A stretch of DNA of 38,935 nucleotides from Bacteroides muris (ex Afrizal et al. 2022) (GTDB lineage: Bacteria > Bacteroidota > Bacteroidia > Bacteroidales > Bacteroidaceae), in NCBI RefSeq assembly GCF_004793475.1, contig NZ_SRYZ01000036.1, forward strand, positions 1 to 38,935, given 5' to 3'. Below the pieces are notes generated by a model. It did not search any database and had not been told where the DNA came from. It was given only the letters and a program-made list of their open reading frames with translations. Within the stretch, counting starts at the first letter, position 1. Each line of letters starts with the position of its first letter. The position numbers and the translations under genes were made by a program. Below, piece after piece: positions 1 to 8,976 of the stretch.

Positions 1-60
1 GAAATGGGAAATTATTCACTTTTTATTTTTTTAAATTTATAAATTTAAAGTTTTTCAATT

Positions 61-2907
61 ATGAACAAAAAGTTTCTAAATGTGATTCTGTTCAGTGCCT
101 TGATGGTAGGCTCGGCAGGAACATTTGTTTCTTGTAAGGACTATGATGATGACATCAATGGCTTGCAAGAGCAAATCGATGCAAACAAAAAACAGATTGA
201 TGACATCCTTGCCGCAATCAATGGCAAGAAGTTTATTGAAAGCTACACTCCTGTGGAAGGAGGTTACTTGCTGACTTTTGCCGGCGGCGAAACCTTGACT
301 ATCAAGAATGGCGCTCAGGGTGCTCAAGGCGAGAAAGGTGACCAAGGTCTTCAGGGTATTCAAGGCCCGAAGGGTGAAACCGGGGCTACAATCGTTCCGA
401 AGTTCAAGGTGGATGCCGAAAACTACTGGATGATCAGTGTGGACGAAGGCGAAACCTATGAGTATGTATTGAACGATGCCGGTCAGAAAATCAAGGCAAA
501 AGGCGCGGACGGTACTAACGTAGATGTTGAAGAAGTTGTCGGCAACTATGTGAAGGTAGACGAAGAAGGCTATATCTGCATTGGCGAATATAGAACTTCA
601 TTCAAATACAATGTGAATATTCCGTCCATGATCTACAATGAAAAGGATGGAACTATGCAGGTTACAATCGACGGCCAGTCGTATACCTTGCTGATGGAAG
701 GTTCTGCTTTCAACGGCTTGCAAACTATCGTATACAGGAAGCAGGCTGCCGATGACAAGAATGACTACGCTGTAGCCTACCAGTTGTATTATCCACAAAA
801 CGAAACAGATACGGATACTTTGTTTGCAGCAGTTCCTGCAAAGGCTTCTTTCAAAGTATATCCTTCTAAATTCTCAAAGAGCGATGCAGAACTCTTCTTC
901 TCTGATACTTATCTGACAAGAGCTGCCGAACAACCGCAGCTGAATGTTTTGGATTGGGATTTCGACAAAGAACAAGAAGGTGTTATTTGGGTGAAGATGA
1001 CTCCGGTAAACTTTAAGAATGCTCAGGATAAATATACTAATGGATGGGGAAGTATAACATGGTTTGACCCGACTACGGAAACAGAAATAACCAAGTGGGG
1101 AAATGTATCGCTGAATATCGGTGAAACATACAATAGCTATGCTACTTCTTTGGATGTCAAGATGTACGGACAATATGTTTCTGCATCAGACTACTTCAAT
1201 GTGAAGTCTCAATATGCTTCTGCTAGTACAATAAAAAATGTACGCGTAAATGCAGAAGATAAAATACAGGAGTATTTCAGCCAGAACAGCCAAAGCGCTT
1301 ATAGTATTGGTAGATTTGATTATAAAGCAACTTATAATTTGAACGATTCTATCAGTGCAGCCTTGAATTTGAATAACGGTGTACTGCTTGCTGATGCAGG
1401 CATTCAATTTGAGCAGAAGTTTGAATTGATTGATGAGAATGCAGAAAAGGAAATGTGGGGCGAAGTAATCAAGAAAGGTATCTTTGATGCAGAAAAGGTT
1501 GCCAAAGAAGGTATCCTGGCCGTTAAGGAAGAGTTGCAGCCGTCAGCTATCGATGAGTATGCCGTAGTTAAGGTTACTACTACCGTTAAGTCTCAGGTTA
1601 AGGATGTACACGATTTGGTTATTTACAACTATGTACTTGTACAAGCTGTACGTCCTGAAGTAGAACAAAGCATTGAGACTATCCAGTTGTCTCCGCTGGG
1701 CGATACTACATTCAATTTGGGCTATAAGACAAGCAACCAGATTGTGAAACTGGATGTTCGTGCATTCGAAACTGCTATCGGTGGTCGTGACATTCTGACT
1801 AACTATAGTTCTAACATAGTTTGGCCTCTGTACAAAGCTGTGTACAATGAATCAAAAGAATTGGTTAGATATGAACAAGCATTCAACAGCATTGAGAATT
1901 ATCCTGCTGACAATGCATGGTCTGTAGATGTTCGTGTCAATCCAGACGAAGCATTCGTATGGTTCAAGAAAGCTCAGGGCAATGCAACCGACTCATTGTT
2001 CTTGTTCATCGGTCCTAAGACTAAAGTTGAGAAGAATACGTTCTATCTAATGTGGGAAAATGTTAAACACAATGGAATTTACACTCCGTATGCCGTAGAA
2101 AACCGGATTGATAACAAGTTCTTCATCACTACTATCAATGACCTTGCCGTGACTCGCAGCTTCGATGCTACTGTTAAAGAAGAATACAGCGCACAAACCA
2201 TCATCGGTAAGTGGAATGCTGAAAAGACCAAATATACTCTGGAATCTAACAGCTTCTCTGATATGTACATTATCAAACCGGCTGACGCAGTTGCCAAGTA
2301 TAATCTGGATGCCAACAAGCAGAATGCTTATGTGAAAGAACTGATGAACAAGGGTCAGCTTACATTTAACAATAACACTTACACCGTTAAGTTTGAGCCG
2401 AGCGTAGACGTAGCCAAGGTTAAGGAACTGAAGATTGACATTTATGATACTGAAGTTCATAAAGACAATTTCTACAGAACCGACACATGGACAGTGAAGA
2501 GCCCGCTGCAAGACTTCAAGAATACTGCAAACTTGGGCAAGCATTACGATCCTACTTTGGCCAAGGGTACAGTCATCAAGTTCCAGGAACTCGCTGCAAC
2601 TGCATGGAAAAACCTGGTACTGAAAGATTATATCGATCAGACTATTGTCAGCTACAAGAACAAGCAATTGACAGAAGCAGCCAATGCAGCAGGACTGTAT
2701 AGAACTAAAGACACATCTACCGGTCTGAAGTTCACGACTAACACCGAAGGCTGGACTATCAATGAAAACAATGAACTTGTATGCAACATTGACCCGACCG
2801 GTACAGTTTATACCAAGACTGTAACAGTGACAGTATCTTACAAGCACGACTGGGGCACAACATCATTCAACTTCACAATCGAAGTTATCAGAGACGTTAA
2901 ACCCTAA
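61..2907 (+). CDS. Large surface lipoprotein with coiled-coil and collagen-like N-terminus (DUF4988/PL29-N-like)
   Basis: A 948-residue exported protein of unknown activity. The N-terminus is a lipoprotein signal ending at Cys25 (context FVSCKDYDDD), followed by a short coiled coil (about residues 31-55) and nine Gly-X-Y triplets at residues 84-110. This layout (Cys, acidic stretch, heptads, beta segment, collagen-like run) is that of the DUF4988 or 'PL29 lyase N-terminal' type seen at the front of many Bacteroides surface proteins. The remaining roughly 830 residues are beta-rich with no catalytic motif I recognise, so lyase activity should not be assumed. The acidic residues after the Cys fit export to the cell surface. 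The gene stands alone and ends at a strong terminator. Only 60 bases lie upstream in the window, all AT-rich, so the promoter is not resolved. Confidence 0.85.
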   Translation: MNKKFLNVILFSALMVGSAGTFVSCKDYDDDINGLQEQIDANKKQIDDILAAINGKKFIESYTPVEGGYLLTFAGGETLTIKNGAQGAQGEKGDQGLQGIQGPKGETGATIVPKFKVDAENYWMISVDEGETYEYVLNDAGQKIKAKGADGTNVDVEEVVGNYVKVDEEGYICIGEYRTSFKYNVNIPSMIYNEKDGTMQVTIDGQSYTLLMEGSAFNGLQTIVYRKQAADDKNDYAVAYQLYYPQNETDTDTLFAAVPAKASFKVYPSKFSKSDAELFFSDTYLTRAAEQPQLNVLDWDFDKEQEGVIWVKMTPVNFKNAQDKYTNGWGSITWFDPTTETEITKWGNVSLNIGETYNSYATSLDVKMYGQYVSASDYFNVKSQYASASTIKNVRVNAEDKIQEYFSQNSQSAYSIGRFDYKATYNLNDSISAALNLNNGVLLADAGIQFEQKFELIDENAEKEMWGEVIKKGIFDAEKVAKEGILAVKEELQPSAIDEYAVVKVTTTVKSQVKDVHDLVIYNYVLVQAVRPEVEQSIETIQLSPLGDTTFNLGYKTSNQIVKLDVRAFETAIGGRDILTNYSSNIVWPLYKAVYNESKELVRYEQAFNSIENYPADNAWSVDVRVNPDEAFVWFKKAQGNATDSLFLFIGPKTKVEKNTFYLMWENVKHNGIYTPYAVENRIDNKFFITTINDLAVTRSFDATVKEEYSAQTIIGKWNAEKTKYTLESNSFSDMYIIKPADAVAKYNLDANKQNAYVKELMNKGQLTFNNNTYTVKFEPSVDVAKVKELKIDIYDTEVHKDNFYRTDTWTVKSPLQDFKNTANLGKHYDPTLAKGTVIKFQELAATAWKNLVLKDYIDQTIVSYKNKQLTEAANAAGLYRTKDTSTGLKFTTNTEGWTINENNELVCNIDPTGTVYTKTVTVTVSYKHDWGTTSFNFTIEVIRDVKP

Positions 2908-2922
2908 TTGACGGACAACGTA

Positions 2923-2942
2923 CCTTCCACAACAGTGGAAGG
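2923..2942 (+). other. Short 8-bp stem-loop after the lipoprotein gene
   Basis: CCTTCCAC (2923-2930) and GTGGAAGG (2935-2942) form a perfect 8-bp stem with a 4-base AACA loop, 15 bases after the stop codon and just before the terminator. It probably caps or protects the 3' end of the mRNA. Confidence 0.5.
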
Positions 2943-2955
2943 ACACTTATAAGGC

Positions 2956-2996
2956 GAGGCCATCTCAACTTTTATGTTGAGATGGCCTCTCTTTTT
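2956..2996 (+). terminator. Rho-independent terminator of the surface lipoprotein gene
   Basis: GAGGCCATCTCAAC (2956-2969) pairs perfectly with 2976-2989 around a 6-base loop (TTTTAT) and is followed by TCTTTTT. It is a 14-bp GC-rich stem with a U-rich tail on the plus strand. Confidence 0.9.
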
Positions 2997-3204
2997 CAGC
3001 TTCCCTAAGATACAAAAAACAGGTTTTCACCTCCTCACAAGCTTCACCCTTCAAGCTTTCTCCCTATCCCACAGTCACTTCCGGTGAAACTTCTTTCCTC
3101 TTCACCTAATGCTCAGGGCTGTTTCATCTAAGGAAGCAAAGAGAGTGGTGCTGATGTATTCATTAGCGTGCTCATGCAGACTCCACATATAAGTGACCGA
3201 CCCG

Positions 3205-3267
3205 GGTTGTTCAATCGAACGACACCGGTTGTTCAATCGAACGACACTGGTTGTTCAATCGAACGAC
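3205..3267. repeat. Three tandem 22-bp repeats, each a small hairpin
   Basis: Copies begin at 3205, 3227 and 3249 (the last is cut at 19 bp). The shared core is GTTGTTCAATCGAACGAC. Each copy folds on itself: GTTGTTC pairs with GAACGAC (one G-U) around an AATC loop. The copies differ only at the last base or two. The DNA from 2997 to 3204 shows no gene or other signal. Confidence 0.8.
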
Positions 3268-3327
3268 CGTAGTCGTTCACTTGCAAAAAGACGGCTCCGG
3301 CCGAAATACGTAAGGCTATTTACACAA

Positions 3328-3364
3328 TACACCCGGCTGTTTCATAGCGGAACAACCGGGTGTA
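3328..3364 (-). terminator. Terminator-like hairpin of the beta-barrel protein gene
   Basis: Arms 3328-3341 and 3351-3364 form a 14-bp stem (one G-U pair when read on the minus strand) with a 9-base loop. It lies 25 bases past the stop codon of the minus-strand gene. The tail (TTGTGTAAAT) is only moderately U-rich. Confidence 0.65.
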
Positions 3365-3389
3365 TCATATACATATCACAGACTCTCTC

Positions 3390-3950
3390 TTAGAAGAGAT
3401 AAGCCGCAGAAACCTGCCAAGTCTTGTTCTTGGCACCAAAAGCCTTACCGGCCTCCGTCCACGTAAACGAGTCGCCCATCGGGAGCTGATAGGTGACCCC
3501 GAGCTGGAGATGCTTCAGCAGCTTCACACCGGCACCCAAGTTAAGCGCCACCTGCGACTTCTTGCGGTCGATGTTGTCTTTCTTCTTAAAATCGAAGAAG
3601 AAATCGGGACCGGCAGCCACATAGATTCCCAACAGGCTACCCAGCCCGATGGTATACTTCAGGTTGACGGGTACTTCCATACCGGTCTGCTTCACTTCGT
3701 CCTTGCCGCGCTGGGAGAAGAGCAAGGCACCGTCGATGCCCAGGCCTACAATGGGGATGGTCAATTCGGCCATCGGACCGATGAAGAAACCGGCGGAATT
3801 GTCCTTGTTTCCCTTATATCCGCCATCCCAGTCAATCTTCGTCATATTCACACCGCCTTTGACACCCCACTTCAACAGTTGGGCCTGTGCGGGCATAGCC
3901 ATGAACATACAGCACGCGGCTATCACGAAAGCACTAAAAAACTTTTTCAT
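3390..3950 (-). CDS. Small outer-membrane beta-barrel protein (PorT/OmpW-like porin family)
   Basis: A 186-residue protein with a clear type I signal peptide (cleavage after AMPAQA, about residue 23). Alternating hydrophobic beta strands with glycine-rich turns follow, ending in an aromatic C-terminal residue (AAYLF), as expected for barrel insertion by BamA. This matches the Bacteroidetes 'outer membrane protein beta-barrel domain' (PorT-like) group. No ligand can be inferred. The gene is monocistronic: it has its own promoter-like boxes upstream (3977-4009) and a hairpin downstream (3328-3364), and diverges from the GH89 operon. The start ATG at 3948-3950 puts the signal peptide at the N-terminus. 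Confidence 0.85.
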   Translation of the reverse strand: MKKFFSAFVIAACCMFMAMPAQAQLLKWGVKGGVNMTKIDWDGGYKGNKDNSAGFFIGPMAELTIPIVGLGIDGALLFSQRGKDEVKQTGMEVPVNLKYTIGLGSLLGIYVAAGPDFFFDFKKKDNIDRKKSQVALNLGAGVKLLKHLQLGVTYQLPMGDSFTWTEAGKAFGAKNKTWQVSAAYLF

Positions 3951-3976
3951 AATTCATTGTGTTTAATATTATGGGA

Positions 3977-4009
3977 CAAATATATGCAAAATCCTCCTAA
4001 AGGAACAAT
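3977..4009 (-). promoter_or_regulatory. Bacteroides-type promoter for the beta-barrel protein gene
   Basis: On the minus strand TATATTTG (3977-3984) matches the -7 consensus TAnnTTTG, and ATTG (4006-4009) lies 21 bases upstream as a weak -33 element. The -7 box is 26 bases before the ATG. Confidence 0.55.
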
Positions 4010-4020
4010 ATCCACAAAAA

Positions 4021-4275
4021 ATTGTTCGACAGCAGCGCACGGCTCGTTCATTTAGAGGAGTTAGAAGAAGTTATCTCCCTTCGGGCTCAGAAGTTAAAGG
4101 GAGTTATCAGCCGACAAGTCGGCTCAGGAGTTAAAGCCAATACTCCCGTGACTCCTTTAAACGAAAAAAAACGTGCTCATAACCAGCAAAAAGATAGGAA
4201 GCATGCACTGTATTTCCATTAATTTTCCCATCTTTGCGCTCGAAGCATTCATTTCTCCCTTAAACGACATCTATT
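4021..4275. other. Intergenic region with two hairpins upstream of the GH89 operon
   Basis: No gene is visible. CTCCCTT (4075-4081) pairs with AAGGGAG (4097-4103), and AGCCGAC (4109-4115) with GTCGGCT (4118-4124). The heptamer GGAGTTA recurs in the same stretch. CATCTTTG at 4229-4236 is one base off the TAnnTTTG -7 box and could start the GH89 transcript, but no good -33 element is seen. The hairpins lie upstream of that box, so they may be a regulatory site rather than a leader RNA. Confidence 0.35.
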
Positions 4276-6522
4276 ATGAAAAGAAAAACAAACGGACGGA
4301 AAGAACCTCTCAACAGGCTCCGCAACAAGTGCCAAACAATTACAAAACGATTTTATATATGCTATATACTATTATTTTGCCTGCTCCCGGCCGTTTCGGG
4401 CATGTCGCCCGTTCAGGGTCTGCTGGAAAGAGTGGTGCCGGGCTCTTCGGGCAAGTTCGTCATAGAACAGAAATCCACCGCGGGCGAAGATTTCTTTGAA
4501 CTGGACCAACAGGGAGAAAAGGTAGTCATCCGCGGAAACAACCCAATCAGCATTGCCGTAGGGCTGAACTGGTACCTGAAGTATCATGCAGGCATCCATC
4601 TGTCGTGGAACAACATGGTTGCCAAGCTTCCGGATGCGCTGCCTCCCGTGCTGCACAGAGAAAGGCACGAAACGGCCTCCGCCTATCGTTATGACTTCAA
4701 CTATTGTACCTTCTCTTATACCATGGCTTTTTGGGATTGGGCACGTTGGGAACAAGAGCTCGACTGGATGGCACTGCACGGCATCAACCTGTCGCTGGCC
4801 CTGGTGGGCACAGATGCCGTCTGGCGCAACGTACTTTTCAGGCTGGGATATTCCAAAGCAGAAGTTAACGAGTTTGTGGCGGGTCCCGCCTTCCAGGCCT
4901 GGTGGCTGATGAACAACCTGGAGGGATGGGGCGGACCGAACACCGACTCATGGTATGAAGGCCGCATCGCACTGCAAAAGAAAATCCTGAAACGCATGCG
5001 TGAGTATGGCATCCACCCCGTATTGCCGGGATATTCGGGCATGCTTCCCCACAATGCCAAGGAGAAACTGGGAGTGAACGTGGCCGACCCGGGCAAGTGG
5101 TGCGGCTACAACCGCCCGGCCTTCCTGCAACCCACCGACGCCCGTTTCCAGGAGATAGCCGACTTGTATTACAAAGAGATGAACCGCCTGTTCGGCAAAG
5201 CCGACTTCTACAGCATGGACCCGTTCCACGAAGGCGGCAACGTGGCGGGAGTGGACCTGGACGCCGCCGGAAAAGCCATCTGGCAGGCAATGAAAAAGAA
5301 CAGCCGGAACGCCGCCTGGGTGATTCAGGCATGGGGTGCCAATCCGCGGTCTGCAATGATACGCAACCTGCCGGAAGGAGACATGCTGGTGCTGGACCTT
5401 TACTCCGAAAGCCGTCCGCAATGGGGCGACCCCGAATCGTCCTGGTACCGGAAGAACGGATTCGACGGACACCGATGGCTCTATTGCATGCTGCTGAACT
5501 ATGGCGGCAACGTGGGCCTGCACGGAAAGATGCAACACGTGATCGACGGATACTACAAAGCTGCCGGAAGCCCCTTCGGGAAGAGCCTGAAAGGTGTGGG
5601 AATGACGATGGAAGGCTCGGAGAACAATCCCGTCATGTACGAGCTGCTTTGCGAATTGCCCTGGCGGTCGTCCGCATTCTCCAAGGATGAGTGGCTGAAG
5701 GGATATATATCCGCCCGTTACGGCAAGTGTACGCCACGGCTGTGGGAGGCGTGGGTGTTGCTGGGAAACTCCATATACAATTGCCCTCCGCGCTCTACCC
5801 AGCAAGGCACACACGAATCCATCTTCTGCACCCGCCCTTCGCTGAAAGCTTATCAGGCTTCCTCGTGGTCGGAAATGTCCGACTACTACCGCCCGCACGA
5901 TGTGATTCGCGCCGCCGCCCTGCTGCTGGAAGAAGCCGAAGAGTTTAAGGGAAACAACAACTTTGAATACGACCTGATTGACATCACCCGCCAGGCTGTG
6001 GCAGAAAAAGGACGCCTGATTTACAAAGTTATCCAAGCAGCTTATGAAGCAGAAGACAAACCGCTGCTCCGACAGGCTTCCGACCGTTTCCTCAAGCTAC
6101 TTCTGCTGCAAGACCGCCTGCTTGCCACCCGTCCCGAATTCAAGGTAGGCAGCTGGATAGGACAAGCCCGCCGCCTGGGCGGCACACCGGCTGAAAAAGA
6201 TTGGCTGGAGTGGAACGCCCGGGTACAAGTCACCACCTGGGGCAACCGCCAGGCTGCCGACGGGGGAGGCCTGCACGACTATGCCCATAAAGAGTGGAAC
6301 GGCCTGCTGAAAGACTTCTACTACCTGCGCTGGAAAACCTGGCTCGACCGCCTGAACCTCCTGCCCGACCACGACCCCGCCGCCGACATAGACTATTATT
6401 CGCTGGAGGAACCCTGGACCTTGCAGCATGCCCCCTACCCTTCCGTCAAGGAAGGAGATTGCGTGGAAACAGCCAAAGCCGTGCAGCGCCTCTTGTCGGA
6501 AGAAACCGAAAATATCCGATAA
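4276..6522 (+). CDS. GH89 alpha-N-acetylglucosaminidase
   Basis: A 748-residue secreted enzyme of the NAGLU family, which removes terminal alpha-linked GlcNAc with retention. Family landmarks are the aromatic FWDWARWEQELDWMALHGIN segment and two candidate catalytic acids: Glu319 in DPFHEGGNV (acid/base) and Glu446 in MTMEGSENNP (nucleophile). Length is close to human NAGLU. A hydrophobic signal (about residues 28-44) follows a basic stretch of roughly 27 residues. No in-frame ATG lies nearer the signal, so 4276 is kept as start although the n-region is long. It is the first gene of a three-gene operon; the GH110 gene follows after 25 bases. In gut bacteria GH89 enzymes act on alpha-1,4-GlcNAc caps of gastric-type mucin O-glycans, the most likely role here. 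The actual substrate is inferred. Confidence 0.9.
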   Translation: MKRKTNGRKEPLNRLRNKCQTITKRFYICYILLFCLLPAVSGMSPVQGLLERVVPGSSGKFVIEQKSTAGEDFFELDQQGEKVVIRGNNPISIAVGLNWYLKYHAGIHLSWNNMVAKLPDALPPVLHRERHETASAYRYDFNYCTFSYTMAFWDWARWEQELDWMALHGINLSLALVGTDAVWRNVLFRLGYSKAEVNEFVAGPAFQAWWLMNNLEGWGGPNTDSWYEGRIALQKKILKRMREYGIHPVLPGYSGMLPHNAKEKLGVNVADPGKWCGYNRPAFLQPTDARFQEIADLYYKEMNRLFGKADFYSMDPFHEGGNVAGVDLDAAGKAIWQAMKKNSRNAAWVIQAWGANPRSAMIRNLPEGDMLVLDLYSESRPQWGDPESSWYRKNGFDGHRWLYCMLLNYGGNVGLHGKMQHVIDGYYKAAGSPFGKSLKGVGMTMEGSENNPVMYELLCELPWRSSAFSKDEWLKGYISARYGKCTPRLWEAWVLLGNSIYNCPPRSTQQGTHESIFCTRPSLKAYQASSWSEMSDYYRPHDVIRAAALLLEEAEEFKGNNNFEYDLIDITRQAVAEKGRLIYKVIQAAYEAEDKPLLRQASDRFLKLLLLQDRLLATRPEFKVGSWIGQARRLGGTPAEKDWLEWNARVQVTTWGNRQAADGGGLHDYAHKEWNGLLKDFYYLRWKTWLDRLNLLPDHDPAADIDYYSLEEPWTLQHAPYPSVKEGDCVETAKAVQRLLSEETENIR

Positions 6523-6547
6523 TCCTTAACCCAAACATACACTACAA

Positions 6548-8344
6548 ATGAAATTGAACAAAATAGCATGCCTCTTACTCGTCGTGGCAAGCTGCCTGAG
6601 CTACCCGAACAGACTGAACAGTGCCGAACGTATCTATGACCTTGCCCGGATGGGGCTGAAACCCGACAGCCGGAAAAATGCCAGCCCCATACTGCAACGG
6701 GTCGTCAACCGCATCAAGGCCGAATGCAGTCCGGAAGACAGCATCGTACTGCGCTTTGCCAAGGGAAAGTATTTCTTCCATGAAGCAGGTGCCGCTACCC
6801 GCACCTACTACATCTCCAATCACGACCAGACCAACCCCAAGAAAGTGGGGATTGAACTGGAAGGCTTCAGGCACTTTACGCTGGAAGGCAACGGCGCCGA
6901 ACTCATCTTCCACGGACGGATGCTCCCATTGGCACTGCTCCACTCCGCCCACTGCACCCTGCGCAATTTCAGTATCGACTTTGCCAATCCGCACATCACC
7001 CAGATCCGGGTGACAGAGAACAACGCCGAACGAGGCATCACGTTCATGCCCGCCCCGTGGGTGAAGTGGCGCATCTCCAAGGACTCGCTGTTCGAGGCCT
7101 ACGGCGAGGGATGGCGTACACGCCCCACTTCGGGCATTGCCTTTGAAGAAGAAAAACGCCACATCGTCTACAACACCAGCGACCTCTACATGCAGACCAA
7201 AGGAGTGACCGCCACCCCGGCAGGCACCCTCACCGCCCCGCACTGGAAAGACAGCCGCCTCATACCGGGCACCGTGGTGGCCATGCGCACCTGGCACCGC
7301 CCCGCTCCCGGCATTTTTCTCCACCGGAACCTCAATACCGTGCTCGAGAATATAAAGGTGCATTATGCCGAAGGCATGGGACTGCTTGCCCAACTGTGCG
7401 AGAACATCACCCTCGATGCTTTCGGCGTCTGCCTGAAAGGAGCGGACGACCCGCGCTACTTCACCACCCAGGCCGACGCCACCCACTTCTCGGGCTGCAA
7501 AGGAAAAATCATCTCCTGCAACGGCCTATACGAAGGAATGATGGACGATGCCATCAACGTGCACGGCACTTACCTGAAGGTGGTAAACCGGATTGACGAC
7601 CATACCCTCGTCGGACGATACATGCACGACCAGTCGTGGGGATTTGAATGGGGAGAACCGGGCGACAGCATCCAGTTTATCCGTTCGGCCACCATGGACA
7701 TAATAGGGAAAACCAACCGGATAACCGGCATTTCTCCCACAGACAGGCAGGAAACGGCGGGAGTACGCGAGTTCAGGATTACTTTCCGCGACCCCATCGA
7801 CCCGCAAATCTGCGAACAAGAAGGCTACGGCATCGAAAACCTCACCTGGACACCCGAAGTGGAATTCAAAGGAAACATCATCCGCAACAACCGGGCACGG
7901 GGTGCCTTGTTCAGTACTCCGCAAAGGGTAATCGTAGAAAACAATCTGTTCGACCATACTTCGGGAACAGCCATCCTCCTGTGCGGCGATTGCAACGGAT
8001 GGTACGAGACAGGAGCCTGCCGCAACGTCGTCATCCGCAAGAACCGCTTCGTCAATGCGCTGACCAGCCAGTTCCAGTTCACCAACGCCATCATCTCCAT
8101 CTATCCCGAAATACCCGATTTGGAGGGACAGCGGCAATACTTCCACGGAGGCAAGGAAGGCAGCATCCTTATCGAAGAGAATGAATTCGACACCTTCGAC
8201 GCCCCCATCCTCTATGCCAAATCGGTGGACGGACTGACATTCCGGCACAACATCCTCAAAAAGAACAACGAATACAAGCCTTTCCACTGGAACCGGAGCC
8301 GCTTCCTGCTGGAGAAGACAAACCGGGTAAAAATAATGGAATAA
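6548..8344 (+). CDS. GH110 alpha-1,3-galactosidase
   Basis: A 598-residue exported protein with a signal peptide (about residues 1-25), right-handed parallel beta-helix repeats and the GH110 signature around residues 310-345: DATHFSGC followed by GMMDDAINVHGTY. The Asp333-Asp334 pair in that motif is the likely site of the inverting catalytic acids. GH110 enzymes from Bacteroides (GlaA/GlaB types) cleave alpha-1,3-galactose from blood group B or linear Gal-alpha-1,3-Gal structures; the sequence alone does not say which. It sits 25 bases after the GH89 gene and 21 bases before a GNAT gene, so all three are probably co-transcribed. The pairing with GH89 suggests stepwise trimming of terminal alpha-sugars on host glycans. 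Confidence 0.88.
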   Translation: MKLNKIACLLLVVASCLSYPNRLNSAERIYDLARMGLKPDSRKNASPILQRVVNRIKAECSPEDSIVLRFAKGKYFFHEAGAATRTYYISNHDQTNPKKVGIELEGFRHFTLEGNGAELIFHGRMLPLALLHSAHCTLRNFSIDFANPHITQIRVTENNAERGITFMPAPWVKWRISKDSLFEAYGEGWRTRPTSGIAFEEEKRHIVYNTSDLYMQTKGVTATPAGTLTAPHWKDSRLIPGTVVAMRTWHRPAPGIFLHRNLNTVLENIKVHYAEGMGLLAQLCENITLDAFGVCLKGADDPRYFTTQADATHFSGCKGKIISCNGLYEGMMDDAINVHGTYLKVVNRIDDHTLVGRYMHDQSWGFEWGEPGDSIQFIRSATMDIIGKTNRITGISPTDRQETAGVREFRITFRDPIDPQICEQEGYGIENLTWTPEVEFKGNIIRNNRARGALFSTPQRVIVENNLFDHTSGTAILLCGDCNGWYETGACRNVVIRKNRFVNALTSQFQFTNAIISIYPEIPDLEGQRQYFHGGKEGSILIEENEFDTFDAPILYAKSVDGLTFRHNILKKNNEYKPFHWNRSRFLLEKTNRVKIME

Positions 8345-8365
8345 CACCCCGAACGTGAAGAACTT

Positions 8366-8863
8366 ATGATAGAAATCAGAAAGACGCGACCTGCGGAAAC
8401 AGAACTCCTGATGGACATCTTCGAGCAAGCAAAGCGCATCATGCGAAAAGACGGGAACATGAAACAATGGACGGGCAACTATCCCTCCCGCAAACTCGTC
8501 GCGACCGACATCGAACAAGGCAACAGCTACGTGTGCATTGACGACAACGGAGAAATCATCGGAACTTTTGCCTTCATCCGCGGAAACGACCCCACATATT
8601 CGCATATCTACGAAGGCGAATGGCTGGAAGACACGCTTCCATACGGTGTCATCCACCGGCTGGCAAGCACAGAACACAGCAAGGGAGTGGCCAATGCCTG
8701 CCTGCAATGGTGCTACGCGCAGCTTCCCAATCTGCGTGCAGATACCCATCGCGACAATCATATCCTTCAGCATATACTGAAGAAACACGGATTTCAATAT
8801 TGCGGTATCATCTTTCTGGCCAATGGAGACGAACGGCTGGCGTACCAGAAAACAGAACAATAA
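8366..8863 (+). CDS. GNAT family N-acetyltransferase
   Basis: A 165-residue cytoplasmic protein with the GNAT layout: N-terminal beta-alpha segment (IEIRKTRPAETELLMDIFEQA), central strands (YVCIDDNGEIIGTFAFI), and the acetyl-CoA region (LASTEHSKGVANACLQWC) where the usual R/Q-x-x-G-x-G/A loop is recognisable but degenerate (HSKGVA). The C-terminal DTHRDNHILQHILKKHGFQYCGI is the typical N-x-x-x-x-x-x-Y/F-x-K-x-GF closing motif. It is the last gene of the GH89-GH110 operon. The acceptor is unknown. Its place in a glycosidase operon may be incidental, or it may acetylate a released amino sugar; that is speculation. Confidence 0.85.
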   Translation: MIEIRKTRPAETELLMDIFEQAKRIMRKDGNMKQWTGNYPSRKLVATDIEQGNSYVCIDDNGEIIGTFAFIRGNDPTYSHIYEGEWLEDTLPYGVIHRLASTEHSKGVANACLQWCYAQLPNLRADTHRDNHILQHILKKHGFQYCGIIFLANGDERLAYQKTEQ

Positions 8864-8925
8864 CTACTAAAAACATTTGGATATAGTTGCCGTCAAATTC
8901 CGTGACGCCGGCCATGACACAAAAG

Positions 8926-8952
8926 CGCCGCCAATCAGGACGATTGGCGGCG
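8926..8952. terminator. Bidirectional terminator between convergent genes
   Basis: CGCCGCCAATC (8926-8936) and GATTGGCGGCG (8942-8952) form an 11-bp perfect stem with a 5-base loop. It lies between the ends of the plus-strand GNAT gene (8863) and the minus-strand helicase gene (8977). The U-rich tail (CTTTTG) is on the minus-strand side. Confidence 0.8.
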
Positions 8953-8976
8953 AGATGACACGTCTATTGGGGTTTA

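Noticed and set aside
2047..2847. 266-codon minus-strand frame inside the surface lipoprotein gene
   Set aside because: It is a codon-bias shadow of the plus-strand gene and has no start context or domain.
3205..3267. CRISPR array
   Set aside because: The repeats are directly adjacent with no unique spacers and there are no cas genes.
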